From the NCBI GenBank assembly GCA_964635325.1, contig CAZWOL010000035.1, positions 1 through 32,569 on the forward strand: a stretch of DNA of 32,569 nt. Direction: 5' to 3'. The DNA comes from BOG-1112 sp964635325 (GTDB taxonomy: Bacteria > Bdellovibrionota_B > Oligoflexia > Oligoflexales > Bog-1112). Of this stretch, positions 1 through 8,528 are shown one piece after another. Below the pieces are notes generated by a model. That model was not told the DNA's origin. It did not search any database and saw only the letters and a program-made list of their open reading frames with translations. The translations under genes were made by a program, and so were the position numbers. Within the stretch, counting starts at the first letter, position 1, and every line of letters starts with the position of its first letter.

Positions 1-192
1 GTTAGGCAGAAGAATGGTGCCCTAGACCTACGACAGAATCATAGGTCAATCGCTATTCTTTTGCTTGACTCCCAGGTGGGTCCATATATGACGGATCTTA
101 CGAACGGGGTGACGGATCTTACGAACGGGGTGACGGATCTTACGGACGGGGTGACAGATCTTACGGACGGGGTGACAGCTTCGACACAGTGA
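1..192 (+). CDS. Possible 3' end of an open frame with heptapeptide repeats
   Basis: Frame 1 is open from the first base of the window to a TGA at 190-192 (63 codons). It could therefore be the C-terminus of a gene that begins upstream, or a 34-residue ORF from the ATG at 88. The last half reads as repeats of TDLTNGV/TDLTDGV followed by TASTQ. Because the DNA repeat is 21 bp, the frame stays open automatically, so openness alone is weak evidence. The three differences between copies are single-base changes and do not show clear coding constraint. I do not recognise the product. It ends 34 bp before the AtuA-like gene and could equally be a non-coding leader. Confidence 0.2.
   Translation, partial: VRQKNGALDLRQNHRSIAILLLDSQVGPYMTDLTNGVTDLTNGVTDLTDGVTDLTDGVTASTQ
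89..172. repeat. Four tandem 21-bp repeats upstream of the catabolic operon
   Basis: Four head-to-tail 21-bp units lie at 89-109, 110-130, 131-151 and 152-172, followed by the first bases of a fifth. Units 1 and 2 are identical. Unit 3 differs by one base (GAAC to GGAC) and unit 4 adds a G-to-A change (GACGG to GACAG). The core is GATCTTACG(A/G)ACGGGG. The array lies 55 bp upstream of the first operon gene and could be a regulator-binding array (two helical turns per unit), a short variable-number tandem repeat, or coding repeats. Confidence 0.85.
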
Positions 193-226
193 GCTCTGAG
201 GCTAACGACTTCGAAAGGACTTAAGG

Positions 227-2074
227 ATGAAGAGTTCTAAGCGACTGAGAATCGGAAACGCAGGTGGATTTTGGGGAGATGATCCCTTTGCTTTGAAAAG
301 ACAGGTCGAGAAAGGACACCTCGACTATATCAGCATCGACTTTCTTGCTGAGATCACAATGTCCATCATGCAGAAGCAGTATGCACAAGACCCCAACAAA
401 GGCTACGCTTACGACATCGTCACTATGCTCAAAGACGTGCTGCCCCAACTCCTCTCTCAAAAAACCCGACTCATCACCAATGCGGGTGGAATCAATCCAC
501 AAGCATGCGCACTTGCAATCCAATCCATGGCTAAAGGCCTTGGGCTTGAACCTAAAATTGCTGTTGTCTATGGCGATAACATCTTAGCAAGTCTGCCTTC
601 ACTAGAACGCGAGGGAGTCAGCTTCGCAAATATGGAGACCCACGAGGAATTCGCTGGAGTACGAAAACGTATCGAAGCCGCAAATGTCTACTTTGGAGCA
701 TTGCCAGTTGTCGAAGCGCTTCGTCGTTGGGAACCCGACATCATTATAACGGGGCGAGTTACAGATACTGGAATTACTTTGGCTCCGATGATCTATGAGT
801 TCAACTGGTCACTACGCGATTGGGACAAACTCGCTAGCGGAATCATTGCTGGCCACTTGATCGAATGCGGATCACAGGTCAGCGGTGGTAATTTTTCGGA
901 CTGGCAAAAAGTCCCCAGCTACGATGAGATTGGTTTCCCCTTTGTGGAAATGAATTCTGATGGAACCTTTATCATCACAAAACATGAGAAAACCGGTGGA
1001 CTCGTCAGTGTCGATACAGTTCGAGAGCAATTGGTCTATGAAATGGGAGACCCGCACTGCTATATCACCCCCGATGTAGTTGCAGATTTTACAACGGTAA
1101 AACTTCACCAAGAAGCTCCAAATCGCGTGCTTGTCAGCGGGATCAAAGGTTATGAGCCCACCACTCTCTACAAAGTATCCATGGCTTATAGTGACGGCTT
1201 TAAATGTAGCGGAAACATTCTCATCTCCGGTCCCGATGCTCGCAAAAAAGCGGAAACCTTCAGTAAAATTTTTTGGGCGCGTTTTAAGGCTCAATCCTTC
1301 ATTGAAACCAGCAGCGAATATATTGGATGGAACTCCTGTCATCGTTCACTAAGTCACCAAACAGAAGGTGTTGAAGTATTACTACGTCTCAGCGTACGAG
1401 CTAGCACCGAGAATGAGCTCAAAGTATTTCGCAAAATGATTTCGGCGCTCATTCTCAGCGGCCCTCCAGGGGTCACGGTACTGAGTGATGGGGTCGGAAA
1501 AACGCATTCCGTAGTCAGTTACTGGCCAGCCTTGATGCCAAAAAATCTTGTTCACCCTCGCATTGCGCTTGCTGACAACCTCAAAGAAACAGAACAGGTA
1601 CTCTCCGACATTATTAGTGGCTCATTCACACCACAATCTCATGCTGACCAAGAAGCTAAAGAGGCAAGCACGGATAGCATTTCCGCTCTCACAGCATGGA
1701 GTCATGGCAAGAACGAAACGAACACGTTCTACGATATTTGCCTCGCTCGCAGTGGAGATAAGGGAGACACCGTAAACATTGGAATTCTTGCACGTAGCCC
1801 TGAAGCATACTCCTTCATTAAAGAACACGTCACGGCACAAAGCATCAAAAACCTCTTTCAAGAGCTCTGTCATGGTCGAGTCACTCGTTTTGCACTAGAT
1901 GGTTTGATGGGTCTTAATTTTCTGCTCGAAGAAAGTTTGGGTGGAGGAGGAAGTCGTTCACTTCGCGCTGACGCTCAAGGCAAAACAATGTCCCAGGCGT
2001 TTTTACGTCAGCATGTGGCTCTTCCTCCAAATGTTTACAAGAGCGCTTCTGCAAATAAAGGCACGCGGCGATGA
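227..2074 (+). CDS. AtuA family protein (acyclic terpene / leucine catabolism cluster)
   Basis: This 615-aa protein matches the DUF1446/AtuA family. The large N-terminal domain (about 1-450, beginning RIGNAGGFWGDDP) is followed by the small ferredoxin-fold-like AtuA C-terminal domain at about 500-600, with the conserved ARSGDKGD..NIGI stretch and LGGGGSRSLR. The fused two-domain form is common in liu/atu clusters. The biochemical role of AtuA is not well defined; the family is known from acyclic terpene (citronellol/geraniol) utilisation and is often found with leucine-degradation genes. The ATG follows GGACTTAAGG. It overlaps the next gene by ATGA (2071-2074), so translation is probably coupled. 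The carboxyltransferase subunit expected in such clusters is not in the window and may lie upstream. Confidence 0.85.
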   Translation: MKSSKRLRIGNAGGFWGDDPFALKRQVEKGHLDYISIDFLAEITMSIMQKQYAQDPNKGYAYDIVTMLKDVLPQLLSQKTRLITNAGGINPQACALAIQSMAKGLGLEPKIAVVYGDNILASLPSLEREGVSFANMETHEEFAGVRKRIEAANVYFGALPVVEALRRWEPDIIITGRVTDTGITLAPMIYEFNWSLRDWDKLASGIIAGHLIECGSQVSGGNFSDWQKVPSYDEIGFPFVEMNSDGTFIITKHEKTGGLVSVDTVREQLVYEMGDPHCYITPDVVADFTTVKLHQEAPNRVLVSGIKGYEPTTLYKVSMAYSDGFKCSGNILISGPDARKKAETFSKIFWARFKAQSFIETSSEYIGWNSCHRSLSHQTEGVEVLLRLSVRASTENELKVFRKMISALILSGPPGVTVLSDGVGKTHSVVSYWPALMPKNLVHPRIALADNLKETEQVLSDIISGSFTPQSHADQEAKEASTDSISALTAWSHGKNETNTFYDICLARSGDKGDTVNIGILARSPEAYSFIKEHVTAQSIKNLFQELCHGRVTRFALDGLMGLNFLLEESLGGGGSRSLRADAQGKTMSQAFLRQHVALPPNVYKSASANKGTRR

Positions 2075-2904
2075 GTGATTGCATCATTTATGAATTTCAA
2101 AAAATTGAGGCTGAACGCGAGTGGGAAATAGCTTGGGTCACCCTCAACAGACCTGAAAAAGCCAACGCCCTAAATGAAGACATGATTCAGGGCTTGCACG
2201 ATGCCATGCATGCTGTTGAGAATCGCAAACATTGTCGCTTGCTCATCTTAGGGAGTCGGGGAAAAAATTTCTGTGCAGGAGCAGACCTCAATTGGATGCG
2301 TCGCTCTGCTGAACTTTCCTACGACGAAAATGTAAAAGATGCGGAACAACTCGGTAGCCTTTTGGAGCGTCTACGCAATCTAAAAACTCCAAGCCTCGCT
2401 CTTGTCCAAGGTCACGCTGCAGGTGGAGCCCTTGGCTTGCTTGCATGTTGCGACTTAGTTTTGGTTTCTGAAGATGCACATTTTAGCCTGCGTGAGGTTC
2501 GTGTGGGTCTTTTGCCAGCAATGATACTTCCTTATTTGATGCAGAAGATGGCTCCATCTGCCTTGCGTCGTTTTGGACTGACGGGTGAGAGTTTTGATGC
2601 ACGCGAAGCCCATCGCATCGGCCTTGTATCTAAGCTGAGTTCCCCCCAAGCTTTTTCCAAAGCTACTCGCGACACCATTCAAGCGTTGCTAGATGGAGCT
2701 CCAGGAGCACAATCTGCCTTCAAAGAGCTGCATGATCGACTAGGACCAGATCCCACAAACTGGGATAAAGCACGACAGCTTTGTGTGCAGACTATTGCAA
2801 GAACCAGAACCAGCGAAGAAGGACAACGGGGTTTGAGTGCCTTTCTCAAACAAGAGAAGCCCCATTGGGTGCAAAGACTACCTGAGAATTGGATGCTTCC
2901 ATGA
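2071..2904 (+). CDS. liuC: Enoyl-CoA hydratase/isomerase family, probable methylglutaconyl-CoA hydratase
   Basis: This 277-aa crotonase-fold protein probably hydrates 3-methylglutaconyl-CoA to HMG-CoA in leucine degradation (or the isohexenyl analogue in the terpene pathway). The first oxyanion-hole segment FCAGADLNWM lies at about 68-77 and is typical of methylglutaconyl-CoA hydratases. The second, GHAAGGALGL, is near residue 114, followed by FSLREVRVGLLPA. Length is normal for the family. It overlaps the upstream AtuA-like gene by four bases and the downstream biotin carboxylase gene by four bases if that gene starts at 2901. Family assignment is firm. The exact substrate is inferred from the neighbours. 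Confidence 0.85.
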   Translation: MSDCIIYEFQKIEAEREWEIAWVTLNRPEKANALNEDMIQGLHDAMHAVENRKHCRLLILGSRGKNFCAGADLNWMRRSAELSYDENVKDAEQLGSLLERLRNLKTPSLALVQGHAAGGALGLLACCDLVLVSEDAHFSLREVRVGLLPAMILPYLMQKMAPSALRRFGLTGESFDAREAHRIGLVSKLSSPQAFSKATRDTIQALLDGAPGAQSAFKELHDRLGPDPTNWDKARQLCVQTIARTRTSEEGQRGLSAFLKQEKPHWVQRLPENWMLP

Positions 2905-4910
2905 CGAATTTGCCAAATACCATTCGCAAAATATTTATCGCTAATAGAGGTGAGATTTGTCGACGCGTCGCTTTAACAGCCAAGCGCATGGGCATAGAAA
3001 CCGCCTGCCTGACGGATAGAGAGACACCACCAGAATACTTAGTCGGATGCATCGATCATTTCATCTCAGTAGAAAGCGAAACCGTTGCGCTCTACCTCGA
3101 TGTCGAAAAAATGGTGAAATATGCTCTCGATGCTGGAGCAGATGCTGTGCATCCAGGCTACGGTTTTTTGTCGGAGAATGAACGCTTCGCGCAACGTGTG
3201 CTCGACGCCAAGCTTCTGTGGTTGGGTCCCAAACCTTCTGCAATGACAGCAATGGCTCACAAGTCTCAGGCCCGCGAACTCGCAATTGGGTTAGGCGTAC
3301 CCTGCATTCAGGGCCTAAGTATCCCTCCTGATATGAAAGAGAAAGAACTGCTCAAGCTTGCGGAGAAAGTTGCTTACCCCATTCTTCTCAAAGCAGCAAA
3401 AGGTGGCGGTGGCAAAGGGATGCGGGTCGTCGAAAAGGCTGATGAACTGTGGGACAAAGCACAGCATGCTTTTTCTGAAGCAAAAAATGCATTTGGAGAT
3501 GGAACTCTACTCTTAGAACGCTACCTATCTCAATCTCGTCACATCGAGGTTCAAATACTTGGTGACCTACATGCTAATATCGTTTGCGTAGGTGATCGCG
3601 ATTGCTCAGTACAGAGACGCTACCAAAAAATAATCGAAGAAGCTCCTGCTTTGGGCCTTAGCGAAAAGACACGTCAGGCCTTGTATAATTGTGCCCTCAC
3701 TCTTTCGCGAAATGTAGAATACAGCTCCTGTGGAACTATTGAATTTTTGTTGGACTGGTCCCCAAAATCACAAAAAGCTGAGCAACAGGACTTTTTCTTT
3801 TTAGAAATGAACACACGTCTTCAGGTCGAACACCCTGTAACGGAATGCGTGTTTGGAGTGGATCTGGTCGAATGGCAAATTCGTGTTGCCCGCGGCGAAA
3901 AACTTCCTACAGATTTCCAACATCTCAAACCTCGAGGTCACGCAATCGAAGTACGAGTCTATGCAGAAGACCCTCAACAAAACTTCTTTCCATCTCCGGG
4001 CAAAGTCTTTGCTTTTTTACCCGCAAGAGGACCGAGTTTACGGTGGGAAATTGGACTCGATACGGTCGATGAAGTCAGTACAAAATTTGATCCTATGGTT
4101 TCAAAATTAATTGCTATTGGGCAAACTCGCGAACTCAGCCTCTCCCACATGCGATCAGCACTTGAAGACACTATCTTTGCTGGCCCAATTACCAATCTTA
4201 GCTTTCTGCATGGCATCATGAGCGACCAAACATTTCTAGCTGGCCCTGTCGACACCCACTATCTTCAGACGCATAAGCAGGCACTCGCTAATAATTTATT
4301 GCAAGGTCGAGAGCTAGCTGAGAAACAAGCTTCTCCGCTCTTACAAGTGTTAGAAAATCATCGAGGTCGACTTGGCCAAAGACATGATGGAGACATGACA
4401 GGAATCGATGCCAAGACACTTTCTATTTTTTCACAAGGAGCTGCTCCAAAAGGCGGAGAATCTGCTCAGATCGGAATCTGCTACGAACTTTCTCGAAGCT
4501 TTGCAAGCAATACTCAGGTCATTTATGGCAAAGCCTTTCGCAAAGATGGAATATATACAAGGTCCTTTCACTACGCGTCAGGTCATAGCAGTTCCGGGGA
4601 TCATTACTATGTTCAGATTGGCCCCCATGTCTTTGCCAAAGCATCAGAGAAAAGCACGGTTCACCAAAAAAGTGGGACAACTCGTAAACAGAACAACGTT
4701 GTCTCCCCAGTACCTGGTCGCATATTAAAAATATTGGTGAAAGCCCAAGAAAATGTGCAAGCAGAACAAACCCTATTTGTATTGGACTCGATGAAAATGG
4801 AGTTCATCATTGCAGCGAGTCACGCAGGCGTCGTCAGTGAGATTCGTGTTAGGGAGGGCGAACAGGTCGAAGCTGGTCAGCTGCTTGCTAATTTCAAGGC
4901 TTCGGACTAG
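2901..4910 (+). CDS. liuD: Acyl-CoA carboxylase alpha subunit (biotin carboxylase + biotin carrier), methylcrotonyl-CoA type
   Basis: This protein of about 669 aa carboxylates biotin with ATP and bicarbonate and carries the biotin to a partner carboxyltransferase. The N-terminal biotin carboxylase domain starts IRKIFIANRGEICRR. It has the ATP-grasp glycine-rich loop AAKGGGGKGM (about 165) and EMNTRLQVEHPVTE (about 302). The C-terminal biotinyl domain has the attachment site DSMKME (Lys near 632). The size and one-chain layout fit methylcrotonyl-CoA (LiuD) or geranyl-CoA (AtuF) carboxylase alpha subunits; sequence alone does not separate them here. I prefer the ATG at 2901, which makes an ATGA overlap with the hydratase stop, over an in-frame TTG at 2889. 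No beta subunit gene is present in the window. Confidence 0.9.
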   Translation: MTNLPNTIRKIFIANRGEICRRVALTAKRMGIETACLTDRETPPEYLVGCIDHFISVESETVALYLDVEKMVKYALDAGADAVHPGYGFLSENERFAQRVLDAKLLWLGPKPSAMTAMAHKSQARELAIGLGVPCIQGLSIPPDMKEKELLKLAEKVAYPILLKAAKGGGGKGMRVVEKADELWDKAQHAFSEAKNAFGDGTLLLERYLSQSRHIEVQILGDLHANIVCVGDRDCSVQRRYQKIIEEAPALGLSEKTRQALYNCALTLSRNVEYSSCGTIEFLLDWSPKSQKAEQQDFFFLEMNTRLQVEHPVTECVFGVDLVEWQIRVARGEKLPTDFQHLKPRGHAIEVRVYAEDPQQNFFPSPGKVFAFLPARGPSLRWEIGLDTVDEVSTKFDPMVSKLIAIGQTRELSLSHMRSALEDTIFAGPITNLSFLHGIMSDQTFLAGPVDTHYLQTHKQALANNLLQGRELAEKQASPLLQVLENHRGRLGQRHDGDMTGIDAKTLSIFSQGAAPKGGESAQIGICYELSRSFASNTQVIYGKAFRKDGIYTRSFHYASGHSSSGDHYYVQIGPHVFAKASEKSTVHQKSGTTRKQNNVVSPVPGRILKILVKAQENVQAEQTLFVLDSMKMEFIIAASHAGVVSEIRVREGEQVEAGQLLANFKASD

Positions 4911-4932
4911 AAAATCATGAAAGGTCCTAAAG

Positions 4933-5850
4933 ATGAATCTCAATCGCTTTATGAAAGACGCAGGGTTTAAGGTTCTAGCTCTGTCGGGTCTCAACTCATG
5001 CCAGTACTCGATTATTCTTTATCTCCTAAACTGCTCAGCTTCAGGCATGGATGAAATCATCACAACCTATGCAGAACTAGGTTCGCTAGTTGGTTTTGAA
5101 GAAGGAGAGCTCACAGACGCACTCCTCACTCTTGTCGACCGACAGATGGTACGCTTACATCATGCTGAAGGGATATCATCCACTTCGCTTCGTATACGCT
5201 TTGAATTTGACACCAAGCACTGGGACATCGGCCGCAGAAAAAATCTAACAGCTCATGATGCCATCGTTTTTCCATTTATATCGCAAAAACAAAATTCAAA
5301 GCACGAAGATGTGCGTGACAAACCTCACATTCGCCCAGCTTGGGAAAAAGTTCTTAATGAGTACGCTCAGGGTCGCAGCCTTAGCTCTGCCGAACTCGCA
5401 AACGAAGAAGAATCCGCACGACTCTTGGTAGAAACACATCCGATCGAACAACTCGAAATGGTACTCAGGCATTTTGGCAAACGCATACGCAGCTTAAAGC
5501 TACTTGCAGGATCTTGGCCCCACTACCAGGAGACTTTGGAAAGCGAAACCCAACAGGTCGACCTCGTCGACGCCCGCAAGAAGCACCAGCAGCTGGACGA
5601 TAAATTGCGTCATTTAGCCAGGGAGTGGCTAGCTCGATCAAATGAATACAAGTTATCTGAGGACGAAACAGCTGTCTTGAAAGTAATAGTCTACCACCAA
5701 CATCCGCGACGGCAACTGTATTGGGCCTACCAGTTTCATGAACGCTACGGCAACCTCGGCCCATTTTTTGTTGAAAATGCAGACCTCATGCTTTCCGTAA
5801 CCACACATGGAAATGTGGTCAAAAAACATGGACCAGACAAGAAAAGTTGA
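4933..5850 (+). CDS. Hypothetical protein with possible N-terminal winged helix
   Basis: This 305-aa soluble protein is not one I recognise. The first ~90 residues (start MNLNRFMKDAGF, with TYAELGSLVGFEEGELTDALLTLVDRQMVRLH) have the rhythm of a winged-helix DNA-binding domain: a helix, a TxxELG recognition-like helix, and a hydrophobic LVDRQMV strand. The remainder is helical and charged, without membrane segments or a signal peptide. It starts 22 bp after the carboxylase gene on the same strand with AAAGGTCC upstream, so it may be the last gene of the catabolic operon. It ends 5 bp from the convergent siroheme-type gene. A regulatory role is conjecture. Confidence 0.65.
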   Translation: MNLNRFMKDAGFKVLALSGLNSCQYSIILYLLNCSASGMDEIITTYAELGSLVGFEEGELTDALLTLVDRQMVRLHHAEGISSTSLRIRFEFDTKHWDIGRRKNLTAHDAIVFPFISQKQNSKHEDVRDKPHIRPAWEKVLNEYAQGRSLSSAELANEEESARLLVETHPIEQLEMVLRHFGKRIRSLKLLAGSWPHYQETLESETQQVDLVDARKKHQQLDDKLRHLAREWLARSNEYKLSEDETAVLKVIVYHQHPRRQLYWAYQFHERYGNLGPFFVENADLMLSVTTHGNVVKKHGPDKKS

Positions 5851-5855
5851 TTTCC

Positions 5856-7262
5856 CTAGTGACGAGGAAGATTGAGGGTCAGCTCAGCACACTCCACAGT
5901 CATAGTATGGGGTGTCCAATGAATGTGAAATGTTTGTGATCCAAGAGTCCAAGATTTATCACCTGATGGAGCATGCTCATCCATCTTAAGAAGAATACTT
6001 GCTCCGTTACTAAAATTGAGCAAAGCCCCCATTTTTCCATCGAGTCTAAAACTCTTGAATTCCCACGTATCTGCAGCTGTCCCAACACTGCTCAAAGAAG
6101 AATCGATATGAGCCGGTGAGGGGAGCGTCTCAACTACCTCTTCATCAACGATGAACTCATCTAAATTCTCAGTAGATTGAGCAGAGCTTTCTTCAGTTGC
6201 AGATGCTAGATCTTGGCTAGGAGCAACATCGACCTCTGCTGGAGGCTGCTCGGTGACCACATCCTCATCCTCAACCAAGGCTTCTGCTTGAGGAGATTCC
6301 ACTGCAGCCGCCTCAACTAAGACTTCTGCTGCTTGGGGTTCCTCAGCAACGACTTCCTCATCCAAGGCGAGTGCCTGAGGAGCGTCACTGGCAGCATCTT
6401 CAACCAACGCTTCTGCTTGGGGCATTTCACCGATAAGTTCATCAGCTGTTGCTTCTGTTTGAGTGGGCTCAGTGACAAGCTCCTCTACAGGAGGAGGTAT
6501 GTCTGATTCTTGTTCAGGAACCTTTATTTCATCTACGGATGGAGCTATCTCTGACAGCTCTGCGCTAATATTTTCTTCATCTGCAATAGGACTATCAAAA
6601 ACAGAAGCAAGACTTTCTTGGCTATATGGTTTTAGCAATTCCTGAAAAGGAGAAAGGCCCAAACGTTCGATCAACTCACCCAGACTCTCACCTTCAGTTG
6701 CATTTTGTTTATAAAATTCGATAATCTTTAGAAGCTCAGCGACCAAGGCATCTGCAGGAATGTCTTCTGCAACAAAACTAGCTAGATCGGGCAGTTGTCG
6801 ATTACGTCCACCGATATAGAGCTTATAGCCCTTTTCGTCACCAATGATAGAAACATCCAAGGTATGTGTTGGAACACAATTTTTGGGACACCCATTGATG
6901 CCAATTTTAAGAGGGTTTGTAAGCTCGATCTTCGCAAGAGCTTCCGATAATTTGACCGCACTCCCCAAAGCATCTTGGTTGTGAAAAGAGCAGAGAGCTC
7001 CGATACACGAGGTTGGTTGGTGAAGACCGTCCTGATAATGACGAAGTCCGATCCCAGCTTCCATCAAAGTCTTTGATACTTCAGCAAGCTCATTTTCTGG
7101 AACCACAAGTCCTATACGCTGATCTTCAGTTAATTTAGCAACGATCGCTTTATCGTCGCAGAGCTTTGCTAGAACTGAGAGCTGCGTGGAATTGTAAATA
7201 CCAGCTGCACTTTCAGCTACAAGATAAAGGGCTCCGCTTTTAAGATGAAATTCCTTTGCCAC
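5856..7262 (-). CDS. Half-length nitrite/sulfite reductase-like protein with acidic linker
   Basis: This is a 468-aa protein. Residues ~1-185 resemble one ferredoxin-like half plus one siroheme/4Fe-4S half of the nitrite/sulfite reductase family: Cys86-x4-Cys91 (TSCIGALC) and Cys125-x3-Cys129 (NGCPKNC), followed by DVSIIGDEKGYKLYIGG. True reductases usually have C-x5-C in the first pair and two such repeats, so catalytic activity is uncertain. Residues ~220-395 form an Asp/Glu/Ala/Pro-rich linker with imperfect PQAEALVED-type repeats. A small C-terminal domain (~398-468, Trp- and Thr-rich) is unfamiliar. The GTG start at 7262 is chosen because AGGAG lies six bases upstream. It is convergent with the preceding gene and monocistronic as far as visible. 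Confidence 0.75.
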   Translation of the reverse strand: MAKEFHLKSGALYLVAESAAGIYNSTQLSVLAKLCDDKAIVAKLTEDQRIGLVVPENELAEVSKTLMEAGIGLRHYQDGLHQPTSCIGALCSFHNQDALGSAVKLSEALAKIELTNPLKIGINGCPKNCVPTHTLDVSIIGDEKGYKLYIGGRNRQLPDLASFVAEDIPADALVAELLKIIEFYKQNATEGESLGELIERLGLSPFQELLKPYSQESLASVFDSPIADEENISAELSEIAPSVDEIKVPEQESDIPPPVEELVTEPTQTEATADELIGEMPQAEALVEDAASDAPQALALDEEVVAEEPQAAEVLVEAAAVESPQAEALVEDEDVVTEQPPAEVDVAPSQDLASATEESSAQSTENLDEFIVDEEVVETLPSPAHIDSSLSSVGTAADTWEFKSFRLDGKMGALLNFSNGASILLKMDEHAPSGDKSWTLGSQTFHIHWTPHTMTVECAELTLNLPRH

Positions 7263-7370
7263 CTTCCGCTCCTAAGTGCGAGTTTCATATTCGAACTCTT
7301 ATCGGAGCGATGGCTTGAGGAATTAAGGTATTGAGGGAGCTAAAAAATGCCTAGAACCGCTTTCGACTCA

Positions 7371-8273
7371 TTAGCTAAGGTGATCAATGTAGTCCGCAAG
7401 GCGCTTATTCATCAGTGCCTTGGAAACCCAAAAAGTACGGGCAAGTTGATTAATAATATCAAGGGAAGAATCTAGACGTTCGACTTCCTTACGCAATTGA
7501 CCAGGAGAGACCAATAGAAGGCCTGCAAAAATATTGCCTTGGATGTCTAACAGTTCGTCAGGGGAATTGAAAAAGTCACGAGCCATGTCATTTTTGCTTT
7601 TACTTAAAAAAACAAAAAATTCTTTGGCAATTAGGAATCGTACATAGGGACGAATCTCTGAGTTGCGATAACGAATACTGAGACGCAGCTCACCACCCTC
7701 TGTTGCATAGTTGATGCTCAAATTTTGCGGCAGATCCGCATCATGAATAATTTCGAGATTTTTGACGAGATGTACGAGCTCTGGAATATAGAGTGGCGCT
7801 TCCGTAAAGAAGCCCTCCCGTAAAACTCGCTCCGTCAGACGCAGTATCGCATCACGATTGAGATCAAATATTTCCTCAAAAGATTGGGTACGCCCATCTC
7901 TTTGCCAACGTTCCGGATTTTTAAAAAAAGACTTTTTGTAAAGATCAAGGTTTTGACCTTGTAAGCCAAAACTTCCATATCCCTTGAATTCAAAAACAGC
8001 CTCTTCAAGGTCGACTTTCCCAGATGCAATCTCAATCAAAAGATGCTCATCGATTTGTAGATGCTCTGCAAGATTCTTTAATGTGCTCAAGGAGCGAATA
8101 TTTTTCTTCCCCTTTTTCCAATGGCTACAATCTGCAGGATCATAACCAAGAATGGCACCAACATCTTGGTCAATAACTTTGACATTACCGTCATAGCGAA
8201 TAGATAGAGCTTCTTTGCAGAATTTAAAAAGGGTTGCTGAATGTGGATATCGGTTTTCAGCTATTCTTTTCAT
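7371..8273 (-). CDS. XRE/IrrE-like regulator with degenerate peptidase motif
   Basis: This is a 300-aa protein from the ATG at 8273, which has GGAG seven bases upstream. A longer frame to 8378 exists but lacks a good ribosome site and runs through an inverted repeat. Residues ~34-85 (DVGAILGYDPADCSHWKKGKKNIRSL) look like an XRE helix-turn-helix. The C-terminal part resembles ImmA/IrrE proteins: NIFAGLLLVSP followed by INQLARTFWVSKALMNKRL, matching the family's 'AN.FA..LL.P ... la..F.VS..a...RL'. The zinc motif HExxH expected near residue 215 is replaced by AKEFFVF, so it is probably not a peptidase. It may instead act as a DNA-binding sensor controlling its own promoter. No signal peptide. 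Confidence 0.7.
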   Translation of the reverse strand: MKRIAENRYPHSATLFKFCKEALSIRYDGNVKVIDQDVGAILGYDPADCSHWKKGKKNIRSLSTLKNLAEHLQIDEHLLIEIASGKVDLEEAVFEFKGYGSFGLQGQNLDLYKKSFFKNPERWQRDGRTQSFEEIFDLNRDAILRLTERVLREGFFTEAPLYIPELVHLVKNLEIIHDADLPQNLSINYATEGGELRLSIRYRNSEIRPYVRFLIAKEFFVFLSKSKNDMARDFFNSPDELLDIQGNIFAGLLLVSPGQLRKEVERLDSSLDIINQLARTFWVSKALMNKRLADYIDHLS

Positions 8274-8309
8274 GAAGCTTCTCCAATTGCTTTGATTTTC
8301 GCTATCAAA

Positions 8310-8412
8310 GTCTAAATCGTTAATTTCACAATGTTTCTGCATCACATCAAACGCGCAGATCCACAGCACGCTCTTCATTTCGAATGCGCATTGTGAAATT
8401 AACGATTTAGAC
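8310..8412. promoter_or_regulatory. Perfect 24-bp inverted repeat flanking the XRE/IrrE-like gene leader
   Basis: The arm at 8310-8333 is the exact reverse complement of 8389-8412 (24/24), separated by 55 bp. Each arm contains AATCGTTAATTTCACAATG or its complement. It sits 37-139 bp upstream of the ATG at 8273 on the minus strand. The arms could be two operator copies for the encoded helix-turn-helix protein, bracketing the promoter, or a long mRNA leader hairpin. Nothing of this length is expected by chance. Confidence 0.8.
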
Positions 8413-8528
8413 CTCAGTATTTATTAGAAGCTAAATTTTTTGGTACGTCAATGTAGAGGGGGGCGAGAAATTTGAAACCCCCAGCAAGAAAGCTTACAGA
8501 AAAGATAAGACTCCACTTTACTCGGTCA

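Noticed and set aside
89..172. CRISPR array
   Set aside because: The units are directly abutting with no unique spacers.
8274..8378. N-terminal extension of the XRE/IrrE-like protein from an ATG at 8378
   Set aside because: No Shine-Dalgarno sequence, and it runs through one arm of the 24-bp inverted repeat; the ATG at 8273 has well-spaced GGAG.
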